Positions 1 through 9,797 of a stretch of 64,000 nucleotides of DNA are shown here, piece after piece. The stretch lies in assembly GCA_900547475.1 (NCBI GenBank), contig URGW01000011.1, positions 1-64,000 of the forward strand, in the 5' to 3' direction. Source of the stretch: an uncultured Clostridium sp. (GTDB lineage: Bacteria; Bacillota; Clostridia; Clostridiales; Clostridiaceae). A program made the translations under genes and the position numbers. The notes under the pieces are model-generated. The model was not told the DNA's origin and ran no database searches. It saw only the letters and a program-made list of their open reading frames with translations. Position 1 is the first letter of the stretch. Each line of letters begins with the position of its first letter.

Positions 1-11
1 TAAATTTATTG

Positions 12-71
12 TACAAAAAAAGAACCTATATAGATAGACTCTCTTTTATAAGTGTCTATCTTATAGGTTCC
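12..71 (-). terminator. Rho-independent terminator of the TPR gene
   Basis: Inverted repeat pairing GAACCTATA-AGATAGAC with GTCTATC-TATAGGTTC. On the minus strand it is followed directly by a run of seven T, so it ends the leftward transcript of the TPR membrane protein gene. Confidence 0.8.
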
Positions 72-117
72 ATTTTAAAGAAATCTACCTTTTTATATTA
101 CTATTCATTTACTTTTA

Positions 118-1770
118 CTAATATGTTAACTCTAAATTATCAATGTTAATACTTGTACTTTCATCATTGACATATTTATCATATACCTTTTTAATTGCCT
201 CATAGTTACTCGTAATCAAGTCTTTTAAATTTTGTTCTAAATCACTTGGCATATCATTATATGCAGATTCTATATTAGAATATCCTCTCCATATATCTTT
301 CTCTACAATTATATAGTAACAAGCCGCATTATTAAGTGATAAAACATCTTTTTCATTTAATGAATATGCTTTTCTTATGCTTTCAATTGCTTTATCATAA
401 TCCTTATTGTTAAAATATACAGTTCCTAAAGTTCTATAATATTTATAATTATTTTCATCTATTGATATTGCTTGCTTTAAATCTTTAATAGCTTCATCAG
501 TATTTTCCATAGATAAATCAATGAATGCTAAATTATAATATAATAAATCTTCATCTTTATTTAATGATAATGTAAAATTAAAAGCTTCTTTAGCTTTATC
601 ATAATTTTGTAAATCATTTTCATATATTTTGCCTATACTTGTAATTAAATTATAATTAAATGGCTCATTATATATAGCTTTTCTAAAATATCCTTCAACT
701 TTATCTGAACTTTCTGTTGCAATTAATATTTTAGGAATTAAAATACCAAATGTATTTGTATATTCAGGATTAGCTACAATTGCTGCATTACATGCTTCTA
801 ACGCTTTATCATATTGTCCTTTATTATAATAACTCCAAGCTTCTATATAATTATATACATATGAATCTTTATCTAAACTATCAACATCTATATTAGTATT
901 AATTTCAGCAATTATACTATCTGTTGAGTTCACATTTGATTCATCCACCATATTAATCTCTTCTAACCAAACTTTATATGCTTCTTCCTTTGGATTTTCC
1001 TCAGATAATTTATTTATTTCATCTAATAATGTAGTTTTATCAAATTCACAAGTTTCCATTATAACATCAAAATATTTAATTTCATTTTTATCTAAATTAT
1101 AAGACTTCTTTAAATTATTTAATCCATCATCATAATTTCCTAACATAATTTGCATCTTAGCTAAAATTGCTAAATCATAAGCACTTTCATCATCTACAGG
1201 ATATGAAGCAACAACACCTTCTGCTGATTTAGTATCTCCATTAGCTAGATACACTGCAAACATAGTTTTTAATAATGGTTTATATTTACTATATGTAGTT
1301 AAGTAATATTCTCCTAAGCTTTCTGCTTGATCTAACTCATTGTTTATATAGAAAGTAAATACAACTTCATTAATTAACTCTTTATCTTGTTCTATGTATT
1401 TATCTCCATTTTCTAACATTATCTTATCTCTTTTTACTACAGCTTCCCTTAATAAGTTATCTGACTGCGCCATATCCCCTTTTACAGAGTATACTTCTGC
1501 AGCTTTAACAGTCCATATTGGCCAAACATCATCATTTTGCATTAGCATATACTCATTAATAGCGTCATCAAACTTACCATCATAATAATATTCTTCAGCT
1601 TTATTATTGCTTATTGTTACTGTTCTATCTCCCATTATAAACTGTATTGACATTAAAACTACAAATGCAAAAATTATCGAAAGAATTAAAGTTACTATTG
1701 ATCCTATATATTCATTTTCTTTATTTACTTCTTTTTTTTCCTTTAAGGAGTGGTTTTTCTTTTTTTCCAT
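118..1770 (-). CDS. Membrane-anchored tetratricopeptide repeat protein
   Basis: A 550-residue protein with a basic cytosolic start (MEKKKNHSL), one hydrophobic segment at about residues 22-46, then a long helical region rich in TPR-like units. The clearest TPRs lie in the last third, for example NYKYYRTLGTVYFNNKDYDK. TPR arrays are protein-binding scaffolds; the partner cannot be told from sequence. An ATG 17 codons upstream exists, but the start at 1770 has GGAGG seven bases before it and is preferred. The gene is monocistronic with its own terminator. It is not recognised as a named family. Confidence 0.85.
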   Translation of the reverse strand: MEKKKNHSLKEKKEVNKENEYIGSIVTLILSIIFAFVVLMSIQFIMGDRTVTISNNKAEEYYYDGKFDDAINEYMLMQNDDVWPIWTVKAAEVYSVKGDMAQSDNLLREAVVKRDKIMLENGDKYIEQDKELINEVVFTFYINNELDQAESLGEYYLTTYSKYKPLLKTMFAVYLANGDTKSAEGVVASYPVDDESAYDLAILAKMQIMLGNYDDGLNNLKKSYNLDKNEIKYFDVIMETCEFDKTTLLDEINKLSEENPKEEAYKVWLEEINMVDESNVNSTDSIIAEINTNIDVDSLDKDSYVYNYIEAWSYYNKGQYDKALEACNAAIVANPEYTNTFGILIPKILIATESSDKVEGYFRKAIYNEPFNYNLITSIGKIYENDLQNYDKAKEAFNFTLSLNKDEDLLYYNLAFIDLSMENTDEAIKDLKQAISIDENNYKYYRTLGTVYFNNKDYDKAIESIRKAYSLNEKDVLSLNNAACYYIIVEKDIWRGYSNIESAYNDMPSDLEQNLKDLITSNYEAIKKVYDKYVNDESTSINIDNLELTY

Positions 1771-1892
1771 AAAGCCTCCATATTGGTTTAATATTTTTAT
1801 CATTTGGTATAATCTTATCAAAAATAATAAGACTTTTCAATTCTTTATTAAAAAAACCAAAAATATTGTAGGATTATGACTATAAAATGATA

Positions 1893-1937
1893 AATTAAGA
1901 GTTAAAAGCTGTGAAATTAAACTTTTAACTCTTAATT
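1893..1937 (-). terminator. Terminator of the ABC importer operon
   Basis: Perfect 16-bp inverted repeat (AATTAAGAGTTAAAAG and its complement) with a 13-base loop, just after the permease stop on the minus strand. The following T tract is weak. It may also belong to the family of intergenic palindromes seen elsewhere in this window. Confidence 0.65.
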
Positions 1938-1958
1938 ATATTTATTTTTCTTTTAATT

Positions 1959-2759
1959 CTATACATCATCTTTTTTTATAAGCTTATTTTCAATAATTGC
2001 TACTATTTCATACATTATAAAAGCTATAACTGATAAAATAACTATGCTCATCATTACCATATCTAATTGTGCGATTTGTCCACCATATATAATTAAAAAA
2101 CCAAGCCCTTCTCTAGCAACTAAGAACTCTCCCATAATTACTCCTACCCAAGATAAGCCTACATTTATCTTTAAAGCTGATATTATAACTGGAATACATG
2201 CTGGGAAAATTAAATATATTAATGTTTGCCATTTACTTGCTCTGAATGTTTTCATTAATAATATTTTACCATTATCAACTTCTTTAAATCCTGTCAAAAC
2301 ACTTATTATAGTTGTAACTATTGAAATTAATAAAGCAATAGCTATAATAGCTGAAGTTCCGTTACCAACCCAAAATATAATTATAGGTGCCAATGCAACT
2401 TTTGGAAGTGCATTTAATACTACCAAATATGGATCTAATACTTTAGATGCTGTTTCTGATGACCATAGCAAAATAGCAATTATGACACCAAGAACTGTTC
2501 CTAAAACAAATCCTAATATAGTTTCATAACAAGTTACCCATATATGCCTTACTAATGTTCCCTCATTTACAAAGTTAATCAAAGACTTAACTATTCTACT
2601 AGGACTTGAAGTTAGAAAAGGATCTATCCATTTTAGTTGTGCTGCAATTTCCCATAATGCAATAAATATAACTAAAATAGCTACTCTAAGAATAATAATT
2701 TTAATTTTTCTTTTCTTAATGTTTTTTAAATATAATTCATGCTCTTCATTCATTTGCAT
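1959..2759 (-). CDS. ABC transporter permease, NitT/TauT/SsuC family
   Basis: A 266-residue inner-membrane permease with about six membrane segments. The EAA-type loop around residues 170-195 (LLMKTFRASKWQTLIYLIFP) contacts the ATPase. The family imports nitrate, sulfonates, taurine or pyrimidine precursors. It is the last gene of a binding protein-ATPase-permease operon. Its ATG lies inside the ATPase stop region (14-bp overlap), indicating translational coupling, with GGGGGG nine bases upstream. The substrate cannot be assigned. Confidence 0.9.
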   Translation of the reverse strand: MQMNEEHELYLKNIKKRKIKIIILRVAILVIFIALWEIAAQLKWIDPFLTSSPSRIVKSLINFVNEGTLVRHIWVTCYETILGFVLGTVLGVIIAILLWSSETASKVLDPYLVVLNALPKVALAPIIIFWVGNGTSAIIAIALLISIVTTIISVLTGFKEVDNGKILLMKTFRASKWQTLIYLIFPACIPVIISALKINVGLSWVGVIMGEFLVAREGLGFLIIYGGQIAQLDMVMMSIVILSVIAFIMYEIVAIIENKLIKKDDV

Positions 2760-3513
2760 TCTCTATTTCCCCCCATAACTTTTTAAAGTAATCATTATAT
2801 TCATTCTCTTTTCTTTTATCAAATGGAGTTAAATAATCTCTTTCAAATGAAATTGTTACATCATCTTTAATAGTTGCAGGTCTAGCACTTAAAACTATTA
2901 CTCTTTTAGACATTGTTATGGCTTCACCTAAATCATGAGTAACCATTATTGCAGTTTTACACTCTTTTTTTATTATCTCTGCTACATCATCTGTGACCTT
3001 TAATCTACTTTGATAATCCAATGCCGAGAAAGGTTCATCTAATAATAATACCTCGGGTTTTAACGCTAGTGTTCTTATAAGAGCTACTCTTTGTCTCATT
3101 CCTCCTGATAATTCATTTGGTTTATGATTTGCAAACTTTTCTAATCCATAATTTTTTAATAATTCACATGCAAATTCCCTATTTTCCTTTGTATATATTT
3201 TCTTTATCTTCAACCCTAACATTATATTTTCTCTTACTGTTAACCAGTGAAATAAAAAATCCTTTTGGAACATATAGCCCATTTTATCTAAGTTATTTTT
3301 AACTTCCGGATCATTATATTTAACTTCTCCTGAGGAAGGTTGTAAAAGTCCACTAATTATATTTAATAATGTAGATTTTCCACATCCTGAGGGACCAATT
3401 ATACTTATAAATTCTCCATTCTCAACAGTAAAATTTATATCTTTTAAAGCCTCTGTTACTCCATCACTTTTATGATAATTCATATTTACATCTTTTATCT
3501 CTAAGAGACTCAC
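2746..3513 (-). CDS. ABC transporter ATP-binding protein, SsuB/TauB family
   Basis: Cytosolic ATPase of the importer. Visible motifs are Walker A GPSGCGKST, the Q-loop in YMFQKDFL, signature LSGGMRQR, Walker B EVLLLDEPF and the switch histidine in MVTHDL. GTG at 3513 is preferred because a GGTGG tract precedes it. A second GTG at 3525 would add four residues but has a poorer ribosome site. It sits between the binding protein, across an 85-bp gap containing a palindrome, and the overlapping permease. Confidence 0.92.
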   Translation of the reverse strand: MSLLEIKDVNMNYHKSDGVTEALKDINFTVENGEFISIIGPSGCGKSTLLNIISGLLQPSSGEVKYNDPEVKNNLDKMGYMFQKDFLFHWLTVRENIMLGLKIKKIYTKENREFACELLKNYGLEKFANHKPNELSGGMRQRVALIRTLALKPEVLLLDEPFSALDYQSRLKVTDDVAEIIKKECKTAIMVTHDLGEAITMSKRVIVLSARPATIKDDVTISFERDYLTPFDKRKENEYNDYFKKLWGEIENANE

Positions 3514-3532
3514 TATTTCCACCACCCTTTTT

Positions 3533-3613
3533 GTTAGCTAGGAATTAATAATTAGTAGTTATTCTTTACTCTTTTTAACCCTAATTATTAACTCAATACT
3601 ACTATTTCCTAAC
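3533..3613. repeat. Intercistronic imperfect palindrome in the ABC operon
   Basis: The arms GTTAGCTAGGAATTAATAAT and, as its complement, a GTTAATAATTAG...TTCCTAAC region can fold into a long interrupted hairpin filling the gap between binding-protein and ATPase genes. There is no T run on either side. It may lower expression of the downstream ATPase and permease relative to the binding protein, or be one of the repeated intergenic palindromes. Confidence 0.5.
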
Positions 3614-4641
3614 TATTTTATAGCTTCATTTGCAAAATCATTGTTTACAATAGTATCAAAGTCTGGTCTTGTTTGTATTAGACTTGAATCATAACCTTGT
3701 ATTATATCCATTAATCTATTTAATCCATCCTCACTAACAACAGGAGTTTCTGAATATGCATCGATACTCTTATAATTATCAATAACTTGTTCTATTACCT
3801 TTTCATCAGTTCCTGGAAAATATGAAACTATTGATTCTGCAACTTCATCACTTGTATGTTCTTTAACCCATTGTTGCCCTTTGTATATAGCATTAGTAAA
3901 CCTTTGTAATACTTCTTTATTTTCATCCATATATGATTTTGTTGTATAGAAACATGTGTATGCTATATTACCTGCTGATTCTCCAACAGAAGCTACAATA
4001 TTTCCACTCCCATCATTTCCGAGCATTGTTGCTGTAGGCTCAAATAATGCAACGTAATCTCCAGCACCTGATTTAAAAGCTCCTGAAGTAGCAGTAAAAT
4101 CAATATTTGTTATCATATTAACATCTGTTGATGGATCTAAACCATTTTCTTTTAATACATATTCTAGTGCCATTTCTGGGATTCCACCAGGTCTTCCACC
4201 AATTAATTCTTTTCCTTTTAATGATGTCCAATCAAAGTTTTCTTCAGCTTCTCTTCCAACTAAAAAAGAACCATCTCTTTGAGTAAGCTGTCCAAATACT
4301 ACTGGATAATCTTCTCTACCTTGATTATAAATGTAAATTGCTTGTTCTGGACCTGAAAATCCAATATCAACATTTCCACTTAATAATTGTTGCATTGTTT
4401 TATCTGCTCCTTGTCCAGTAGATAAATCAATTTTTACTCCCTCTTCTTCAAAGAACCCCTCAGTAATTGCTACATACATAGGTGCATAAAAAACAGATCT
4501 AACAACTTCATTTAATCTTACAGTTTGTAATTCAACACCATTCTCATCATTAGTTGCTGTTTTTTGACAACCAACAAAACTAGCTCCCATAATAGCTATT
4601 ACCCCTATAATAGCAGCAAATTTTTTTAATATTTTACTCAT
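3613..4641 (-). CDS. ABC transporter substrate-binding lipoprotein (NMT1/SsuA-like)
   Basis: A 342-residue protein with a lipoprotein signal peptide: basic start, hydrophobic stretch, then ASFVGC with Cys at about residue 25. The body matches the NMT1/THI5/SsuA type: Y-A-P-M-Y-V-A-I-T-E-G-F-F near the N-terminus and the GQGADKTMQQLLSGNVDIGF region. It binds ligand outside the cell and delivers it to the permease and ATPase encoded downstream. GGAG lies seven bases before ATG. No TPP riboswitch precedes it, so a thiamine-precursor role is not supported; sulfonate or another small anion is possible. Confidence 0.88.
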   Translation of the reverse strand: MSKILKKFAAIIGVIAIMGASFVGCQKTATNDENGVELQTVRLNEVVRSVFYAPMYVAITEGFFEEEGVKIDLSTGQGADKTMQQLLSGNVDIGFSGPEQAIYIYNQGREDYPVVFGQLTQRDGSFLVGREAEENFDWTSLKGKELIGGRPGGIPEMALEYVLKENGLDPSTDVNMITNIDFTATSGAFKSGAGDYVALFEPTATMLGNDGSGNIVASVGESAGNIAYTCFYTTKSYMDENKEVLQRFTNAIYKGQQWVKEHTSDEVAESIVSYFPGTDEKVIEQVIDNYKSIDAYSETPVVSEDGLNRLMDIIQGYDSSLIQTRPDFDTIVNNDFANEAIK

Positions 4642-4812
4642 TCCTACTCCTTTTTAGCTCAACTATTTATATTATTATGATTTATATTATGACTTATAGT
4701 TGATTTTTGTTAATTAATGTAGTTTTTAATTGATAGAAAATTTATAAGTATTTACTATTGTTTTTTTTAGTGTTAAAGTATTTTTGTATTAAAAAAAAGG
4801 GAGGTCCTATTA

Positions 4813-5202
4813 ATGAAATTTTTCAGAGAATCTATTTTACTTCTTTCTATATATTTTATAAGTGAAGTAATTTCAAAACTACTTAATTTACCTGTACCTG
4901 GAAGCATAATAGGAATGATTTTATTATTTGTTTTACTAACATCAAATATTGTTAAGGTTGAAAAAGTTGAAACCCTAGCTAATTTTTTTCTAGATCACTT
5001 AGCATTTTTCTTTATTCCAGCCTCGGTAGGACTTATGACATCTTTCGCATCTCTTAAAGGGAGTATTTTTAAAATAATACTTCTTTGCATATTAACTACT
5101 ATAATAGTTATTTCTATTACTGCCATTATAGTTCAATTTATATGTAATAAAAAATCTACAGAAGAAGTTGAAAAAAGTAAAATTAGCAAAAAGGAGGCTT
5201 AA
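4813..5202 (+). CDS. lrgA: LrgA/CidA-family holin-like protein
   Basis: A 129-residue protein with four hydrophobic segments. The family signature is present at residues 25-40 (LLNLPVPGSIIGMILLF) and in the FFIPASVGLM stretch. LrgA-type proteins are holin-like membrane proteins that, with LrgB, influence murein hydrolase export, autolysis and, in Bacillus, pyruvate uptake. The ribosome site GGGAGG precedes the ATG. lrgB follows four bases later. The divergent 171-bp gap to the ABC operon probably carries both promoters. No LytSR regulator is adjacent. Confidence 0.88.
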   Translation: MKFFRESILLLSIYFISEVISKLLNLPVPGSIIGMILLFVLLTSNIVKVEKVETLANFFLDHLAFFFIPASVGLMTSFASLKGSIFKIILLCILTTIIVISITAIIVQFICNKKSTEEVEKSKISKKEA

Positions 5203-5206
5203 TTAA

Positions 5207-5908
5207 ATGGATATATTTACAAATAATATATTTTTTGGAATATTTATTTCTCTAATTTCTTTTGAAATAGGTTTATTTGTTTATAAAAAAACAAAACTTC
5301 CACTTTTCAATCCACTTTTAATAGCATCAATAATTATAATTGCATTTTTAAAAATATTTAATATAGATTTTGATACTTACAATAAAGGTGGTCAATTCAT
5401 TAATATTTTCTTAGGTCCAGCAACAATAGTACTAGCTGTACCCTTATATAAAAATTTATCTTTACTAAAAAAGAATTTTCTTCCTATTTTTACTGGCATC
5501 TTTGTTGGAAGTTTAGTTAGTGTATTATCAGTTATTTCTATTTCACTTTTTTTAGGCTTAGATAATAGTTTAACTGTTTCATTAATATCAAAAAGTGTTA
5601 CTACTCCTATAGGTATAGAAATTACTAATAGTTTAGGTGGAGTTTCTTCTATAACAGTTCTTGCTATTGTTCTTTCTGGAATAATCGGAGCCGTAGTTGG
5701 GCCTACTGTATTTAAAATTTTAAAAATTAATCACCCAATTGCTAAAGGTGTTTCTCTAGGAACTGCTTCTCATGCTGTTGGAACAAGTAAAGCTCTAGAA
5801 ATAGGAGAAACTGAAGGGGCTATGAGTTCATTATCAATTGGAGTTGCAGGAATAATTACTGTATTTTTAGCTCCTATTTGCTACTCTATTTTATCTATTT
5901 TTATGTAG
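5207..5908 (+). CDS. lrgB: LrgB/CidB-family membrane protein
   Basis: A 233-residue multi-pass membrane protein. Family hallmarks are FNPLLIA near residue 35, SKSVTTPIGIEI near residue 140 and GTASHAVGTSKA near residue 193. It acts with LrgA, encoded immediately upstream; AAGGAGG sits between the two genes and the pair ends at a strong hairpin. LrgAB is linked to control of autolysis and to uptake of small carboxylates such as pyruvate; which applies here is not visible. Confidence 0.9.
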   Translation: MDIFTNNIFFGIFISLISFEIGLFVYKKTKLPLFNPLLIASIIIIAFLKIFNIDFDTYNKGGQFINIFLGPATIVLAVPLYKNLSLLKKNFLPIFTGIFVGSLVSVLSVISISLFLGLDNSLTVSLISKSVTTPIGIEITNSLGGVSSITVLAIVLSGIIGAVVGPTVFKILKINHPIAKGVSLGTASHAVGTSKALEIGETEGAMSSLSIGVAGIITVFLAPICYSILSIFM

Positions 5909-5914
5909 AAAAAA

Positions 5915-5956
5915 CCATAAGATATAGTATATAGTTACATATCTTATGGCTTTTTT
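5915..5956. terminator. Bidirectional terminator between lrgB and topB
   Basis: CCATAAGATAT and its complement enclose a short loop. T runs follow on both strands, so it can end the rightward lrgAB and the leftward topB transcripts. Confidence 0.85.
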
Positions 5957-5973
5957 ATTTTCAAATATTATAT

Positions 5974-8157
5974 TTAATTTATAAATTCCATTTTCCAATT
6001 ATAGTATCCAGTCTTTTCATCTTTTTCATATCTTAAATATGCAGAAAAAAAAGTACCTTTTTTACTTTTTAAATTTCTAAATCCTACTTTTCCATTTTTA
6101 AGTAATAGTGCAACCATTTCTCTAGTTACCTTTTTCCCCATAGCTTCTATGAATTTATCATTTTTCCATATAGTATATTTACATCCATTTTTCCAGTTAG
6201 TACATCCAAACCCTTTTTCACCTTCAATTATTGCATTACCACATACAGGACATTTTCCGATTTCCTCTGCCCCTTCTGGCTTTTCAACTTTAAATTTCGA
6301 AAGCATAGAAGTATCATTTTTTATCTTTTCAACAGAACTTCTAGTAAAATCAAATATCAAATTTAGAAAATCTTCTTTTTTGAACTTACCTTTTTCTATA
6401 TCTGATAGTGTTTTTTCTAGTTTACCTGTATATTCTAAGTCTAAAAGCTCTTTTGCTGGAAATATTTCTACTATAGTTTTACCTAATTCCGTAGTTGTCA
6501 AGCTTTTCCCCTTTGTTTTTATGTATCCAATATCCTTAAGCTTTTTTATAGTTTCTGCTCTAGTTGCAGGAGTTCCTATACTGAATCCACTTAAAATTGC
6601 TTGCATCATTTCATCTGAATTGATTTCATCATCTGAATTTTCCTCTTTTTCTTCCTTAAAAGATTTTCCGCAAGTTTCCATAACTCTTAAAAGTGTTTTT
6701 TCTGTATGATACTTAGGTGGCTTTTTAGTTACCTTATTTACTTTACTATCCAAAATATCTAAATACTCACCTTTTTCAACTAAAGGAAGAATAGTATCCT
6801 TTGTCTCTATTTTTTCAACAACTCTCCAACCTTTAACTATTTCAACTTTACCTTTTGAAATAAATTCACCTTTTAATGACTCATCATTAACTTTTAGAGT
6901 TATTTTAGTTTCTTCAAATTCTGCTACAGGCATAAATTGCATAATAAATCTATTTTTAATAGCATTATAAACATATTGTTCCTCTGTAGTTAATCCTTTA
7001 GGAATAATATAAGTAGGAGTTATTGCACTATGGCTTTCTACCTTTGAATTATCGAATACTCTTTTTGATTGTATAAACTTAATTTGCTCTTCATAAGGTA
7101 ATCCCTTTTTATGTGTTTCTAATACTTTTCTAGCTTTATCAACTAAACTTTCTTCTAAAACACTACTTGCTGTTCTAGGATAAGTTATAAGTTTCTTTTC
7201 ATATAATCCCTGAGCAACCTTAAGTACTTTATCTGAAGTCCATCCTTTATATTTGCTAGTAATATATCCTTGTAAGTTAGAAAGATTAAAAAGACTCTGT
7301 GGGTATTCCCTCTTCTTTTCTATTTCCTTATCTACAACTACTGCTTGTTTTTCTTTTAATATCTTACTTAAATTATCTAGATAATCTTTTTTTTCAAACT
7401 TTTCAGAAGAATTTTCATAATAAAGACTTTCAAACTCTATGTTATCTTTAGATTTTAAACTAATTAATAATTTATAGTAAGAAGATTCTTTAAAATTTTC
7501 AATTTCCTTATCTCTATCATATATAATTTTTAATGTTGGAAGTAATACTCTTCCAATATTGATAGTCTTTTTTTCACTAGCTCCGTAACGTAAAGTTGCA
7601 ACTGAAGTTAAATTAATTCCTATTGTCCAATCGGCTAATTGTCTTCCAATACCTGCATCTTGAAGTGATTTCATTTCACTATTTAGCTTTAAATTAGACA
7701 TTCCTTTTTTAACTTCATCTTCTGTCCATTCATTAAGCAAAAGTCTATATATAGGTTTCTTGATATCATAATGAATAAATAGTTCATCTGATATTACTTG
7801 ACCTTCTCTATCATAGTCTGTAGCAGATATAACTCCATCAACATCATCTCTATCTATTAATCCCTTTATTATATTAATTTGCTTTTCAGCACCTTTATCT
7901 ACAATATCTCTATTACTACTATCACATTTTATCTTATATTTAAAAGCTTCAGGAATGAATGGAAATTTCTCCATCCTCCACCCCTTCATATTTTCATCAT
8001 AATCCTTTGCATCATATAATTGAAGTAAATGTCCAAAAGCCCATGTCACTAAATAATTTTCGCCTTCATAATAACCATCTCTTCTTGTCTTTATCTTAAA
8101 TGCGTCTGCAATATTCTTAGCTACTGATGGTTTTTCTGCTATAATTACTTTTTTCAA
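5974..8157 (-). CDS. topB: DNA topoisomerase III
   Basis: A 727-residue type IA topoisomerase that decatenates DNA through a 5'-phosphotyrosine. The Toprim domain is at the N-terminus (IIAEKPSVA; acidic motif DYDREGQ near residue 113). The catalytic tyrosine is in TYPRTAS near residue 325, followed by the GIGTPATRAETI motif. A single C-terminal zinc-ribbon-like unit (CPVCGN...GCTNW...GCKYTIW) is kept. Start is TTG with AAGGAG nine bases upstream. Monocistronic. Confidence 0.95.
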   Translation of the reverse strand: MKKVIIAEKPSVAKNIADAFKIKTRRDGYYEGENYLVTWAFGHLLQLYDAKDYDENMKGWRMEKFPFIPEAFKYKIKCDSSNRDIVDKGAEKQINIIKGLIDRDDVDGVISATDYDREGQVISDELFIHYDIKKPIYRLLLNEWTEDEVKKGMSNLKLNSEMKSLQDAGIGRQLADWTIGINLTSVATLRYGASEKKTINIGRVLLPTLKIIYDRDKEIENFKESSYYKLLISLKSKDNIEFESLYYENSSEKFEKKDYLDNLSKILKEKQAVVVDKEIEKKREYPQSLFNLSNLQGYITSKYKGWTSDKVLKVAQGLYEKKLITYPRTASSVLEESLVDKARKVLETHKKGLPYEEQIKFIQSKRVFDNSKVESHSAITPTYIIPKGLTTEEQYVYNAIKNRFIMQFMPVAEFEETKITLKVNDESLKGEFISKGKVEIVKGWRVVEKIETKDTILPLVEKGEYLDILDSKVNKVTKKPPKYHTEKTLLRVMETCGKSFKEEKEENSDDEINSDEMMQAILSGFSIGTPATRAETIKKLKDIGYIKTKGKSLTTTELGKTIVEIFPAKELLDLEYTGKLEKTLSDIEKGKFKKEDFLNLIFDFTRSSVEKIKNDTSMLSKFKVEKPEGAEEIGKCPVCGNAIIEGEKGFGCTNWKNGCKYTIWKNDKFIEAMGKKVTREMVALLLKNGKVGFRNLKSKKGTFFSAYLRYEKDEKTGYYNWKMEFIN

Positions 8158-8240
8158 AATACTCTTCTCCTTAAATCTGTATTAATACATTACCAGATTT
8201 ATATTTTATCCTATTTATTTTCATAATTCAAATTTAATTC

Positions 8241-8795
8241 TTACATCTCATTAAACATCCAAATATAAAATGTTAAATATGAGGCAAAAGCTACCCATCC
8301 TATATAAGGTATCATCAATACACCTGCTATTGTATCAACTTTCAAGAACTTTATAGTAGTAATTATAATTAAAGTCAATAAAATTATTATCAAGATAAAA
8401 GAAATTCCATATAATCTTAAATTGAAAAATATTATAGGCCATAAAAAATTTATCAATAGCTGTATTAAATAATAAAAGTATCCGTTATAATCATTTTTTT
8501 CTGCCTTATTATTCATATATATTCTATATGCTGCAATACCTATTAATGTATACAATACAATCCATACTATTTGAAAAATACCATTAGGAGGCGTCAAGAA
8601 ACTCTTTTTCAATGTATCATAAACATTTATTGAATTTCTTGTAATAAATCCTACTAATAAACCTCCACCAACAGACATTAAAATATTCTTTAATAACCCC
8701 TTAAAATTAAATTTATTATTTACACAAAATATTTCCTTAATAATATTTTTTCTTTTGCCTTTAGGAGCTTTTTGTACTTTTACTTTCTTTTTCAT
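8241..8795 (-). CDS. TspO/MBR-family membrane protein
   Basis: A 184-residue protein with five membrane segments after a basic N-terminal extension of about 40 residues (MKKKVKVQKAPKGKRK). The TspO core shows SFLTPPNGIFQIVW and later FLWPIIFFNLRLYG and PYIGWVAFASYL. TspO proteins bind tetrapyrroles or cholesterol-like ligands; the bacterial role is unsettled. ATG at 8795 is chosen because AGGTG lies six bases before it; upstream ATG and GTG codons overlap that ribosome site. The basic extension is longer than in typical TspO (about 155 residues). Confidence 0.87.
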   Translation of the reverse strand: MKKKVKVQKAPKGKRKNIIKEIFCVNNKFNFKGLLKNILMSVGGGLLVGFITRNSINVYDTLKKSFLTPPNGIFQIVWIVLYTLIGIAAYRIYMNNKAEKNDYNGYFYYLIQLLINFLWPIIFFNLRLYGISFILIIILLTLIIITTIKFLKVDTIAGVLMIPYIGWVAFASYLTFYIWMFNEM

Positions 8796-8861
8796 TACCA
8801 TCACCTCTTATTATTACTAATTAAATATATGTTTCATAATAAGAAATAATGTTTATCTATA

Positions 8862-9797
8862 TTAACTGTTTATATATTGCTTAACTTTAACATTAATCCA
8901 TTCTATTAAATCTTGAATTACCTCATCTTTATTATTTTCATTTAACATTTCATGTCTTCCATTTTTATATAATTTATATTCTAAATCTAATATTCCTAAT
9001 TCTTTATAATCATTATACAATCTAATTATACCCTTTCCAAACTTCCCTACAGGATCTTTATCACCTGCAAAAATAAATATTGGTAAATTCTTAGGTATCT
9101 TTCTTAAATTTTCTCTCTTATTTATTTTCCATAATCCTCTAATTAAGTCATAATAAAATGATGTTGTACAAATAAATCCACACATATTACTTTTTATATA
9201 CTTGTCCACTTCCTCTTCTACTGAGCATAACCAATCATAATTGGTTCTATTAGGTTTAAAATTAGAGTTAAAGTCCCCAAATGATAATTTATCCATCAAT
9301 TTACTTTTTGCTTTTCTTCCTCTTAATATAATCTCAATTTTCGAAATTAAAATTCCAAGCTTAGTAATTTTATCTGGTCTCCCATTAGTTCCTGATAAAA
9401 TTACTCCATCGATTTTATCTCCATATAATTGTACATATCTTTGAGCAACAAATGAACCCATACTATGAGCAAATAATATTATTGGTAAATTATGATTTTC
9501 TTCTTTTATTATATCTGTCAACTCTTTTACATCTTCAACTAAAATATCAAATCCTTCATTATCAGCAATATATCCTCTTTCTTCATCCTCTTTAGATGTT
9601 TCTCCATGACCTCTTTGATCATGAGCATAAACAGTATAACCATTTTCACAAAGCTTCTCTGCAAAATAATCATATCTTAAAGCATATTCCGTCATACCAT
9701 GAACAAGTTGTACTATTCCTTTTATCTCTTGTTTTGTAGTCCATCTATAATATATAATTTCTTTTCCATTTTTATCTATAAAACAAAATCTCTCCAA
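8862..9797 (-). CDS. Alpha/beta hydrolase, monoacylglycerol lipase/lysophospholipase type
   Basis: A 311-residue serine hydrolase. The oxyanion motif is LVHGMTEY near residue 32, the nucleophile Ser112 lies in AHSMGS, the acid is in FAGDKDPVG near residue 250, and the histidine is in NGRHEML near residue 282. The domain matches the serine aminopeptidase S33/Hydrolase_4 family, which contains monoglyceride lipases and lysophospholipases. There is no signal peptide, so it is cytosolic. Start is TTG with AGAGG upstream. It stands alone; its physiological ester is unknown. Confidence 0.9.
   Translation of the reverse strand: MERFCFIDKNGKEIIYYRWTTKQEIKGIVQLVHGMTEYALRYDYFAEKLCENGYTVYAHDQRGHGETSKEDEERGYIADNEGFDILVEDVKELTDIIKEENHNLPIILFAHSMGSFVAQRYVQLYGDKIDGVILSGTNGRPDKITKLGILISKIEIILRGRKAKSKLMDKLSFGDFNSNFKPNRTNYDWLCSVEEEVDKYIKSNMCGFICTTSFYYDLIRGLWKINKRENLRKIPKNLPIFIFAGDKDPVGKFGKGIIRLYNDYKELGILDLEYKLYKNGRHEMLNENNKDEVIQDLIEWINVKVKQYINS

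Noticed and set aside
2044..2529. 161-codon plus-strand frame
   Set aside because: It lies opposite the conserved ABC permease, with no ribosome site; an antisense artefact. The same applies to other long antisense frames opposite topB, metF, ntpE and similar genes.
4642..4812. TPP riboswitch before the NMT1-like ABC operon
   Set aside because: No CTGAGA or ACCTGA core elements on either strand; the gap is short and A+T-rich.
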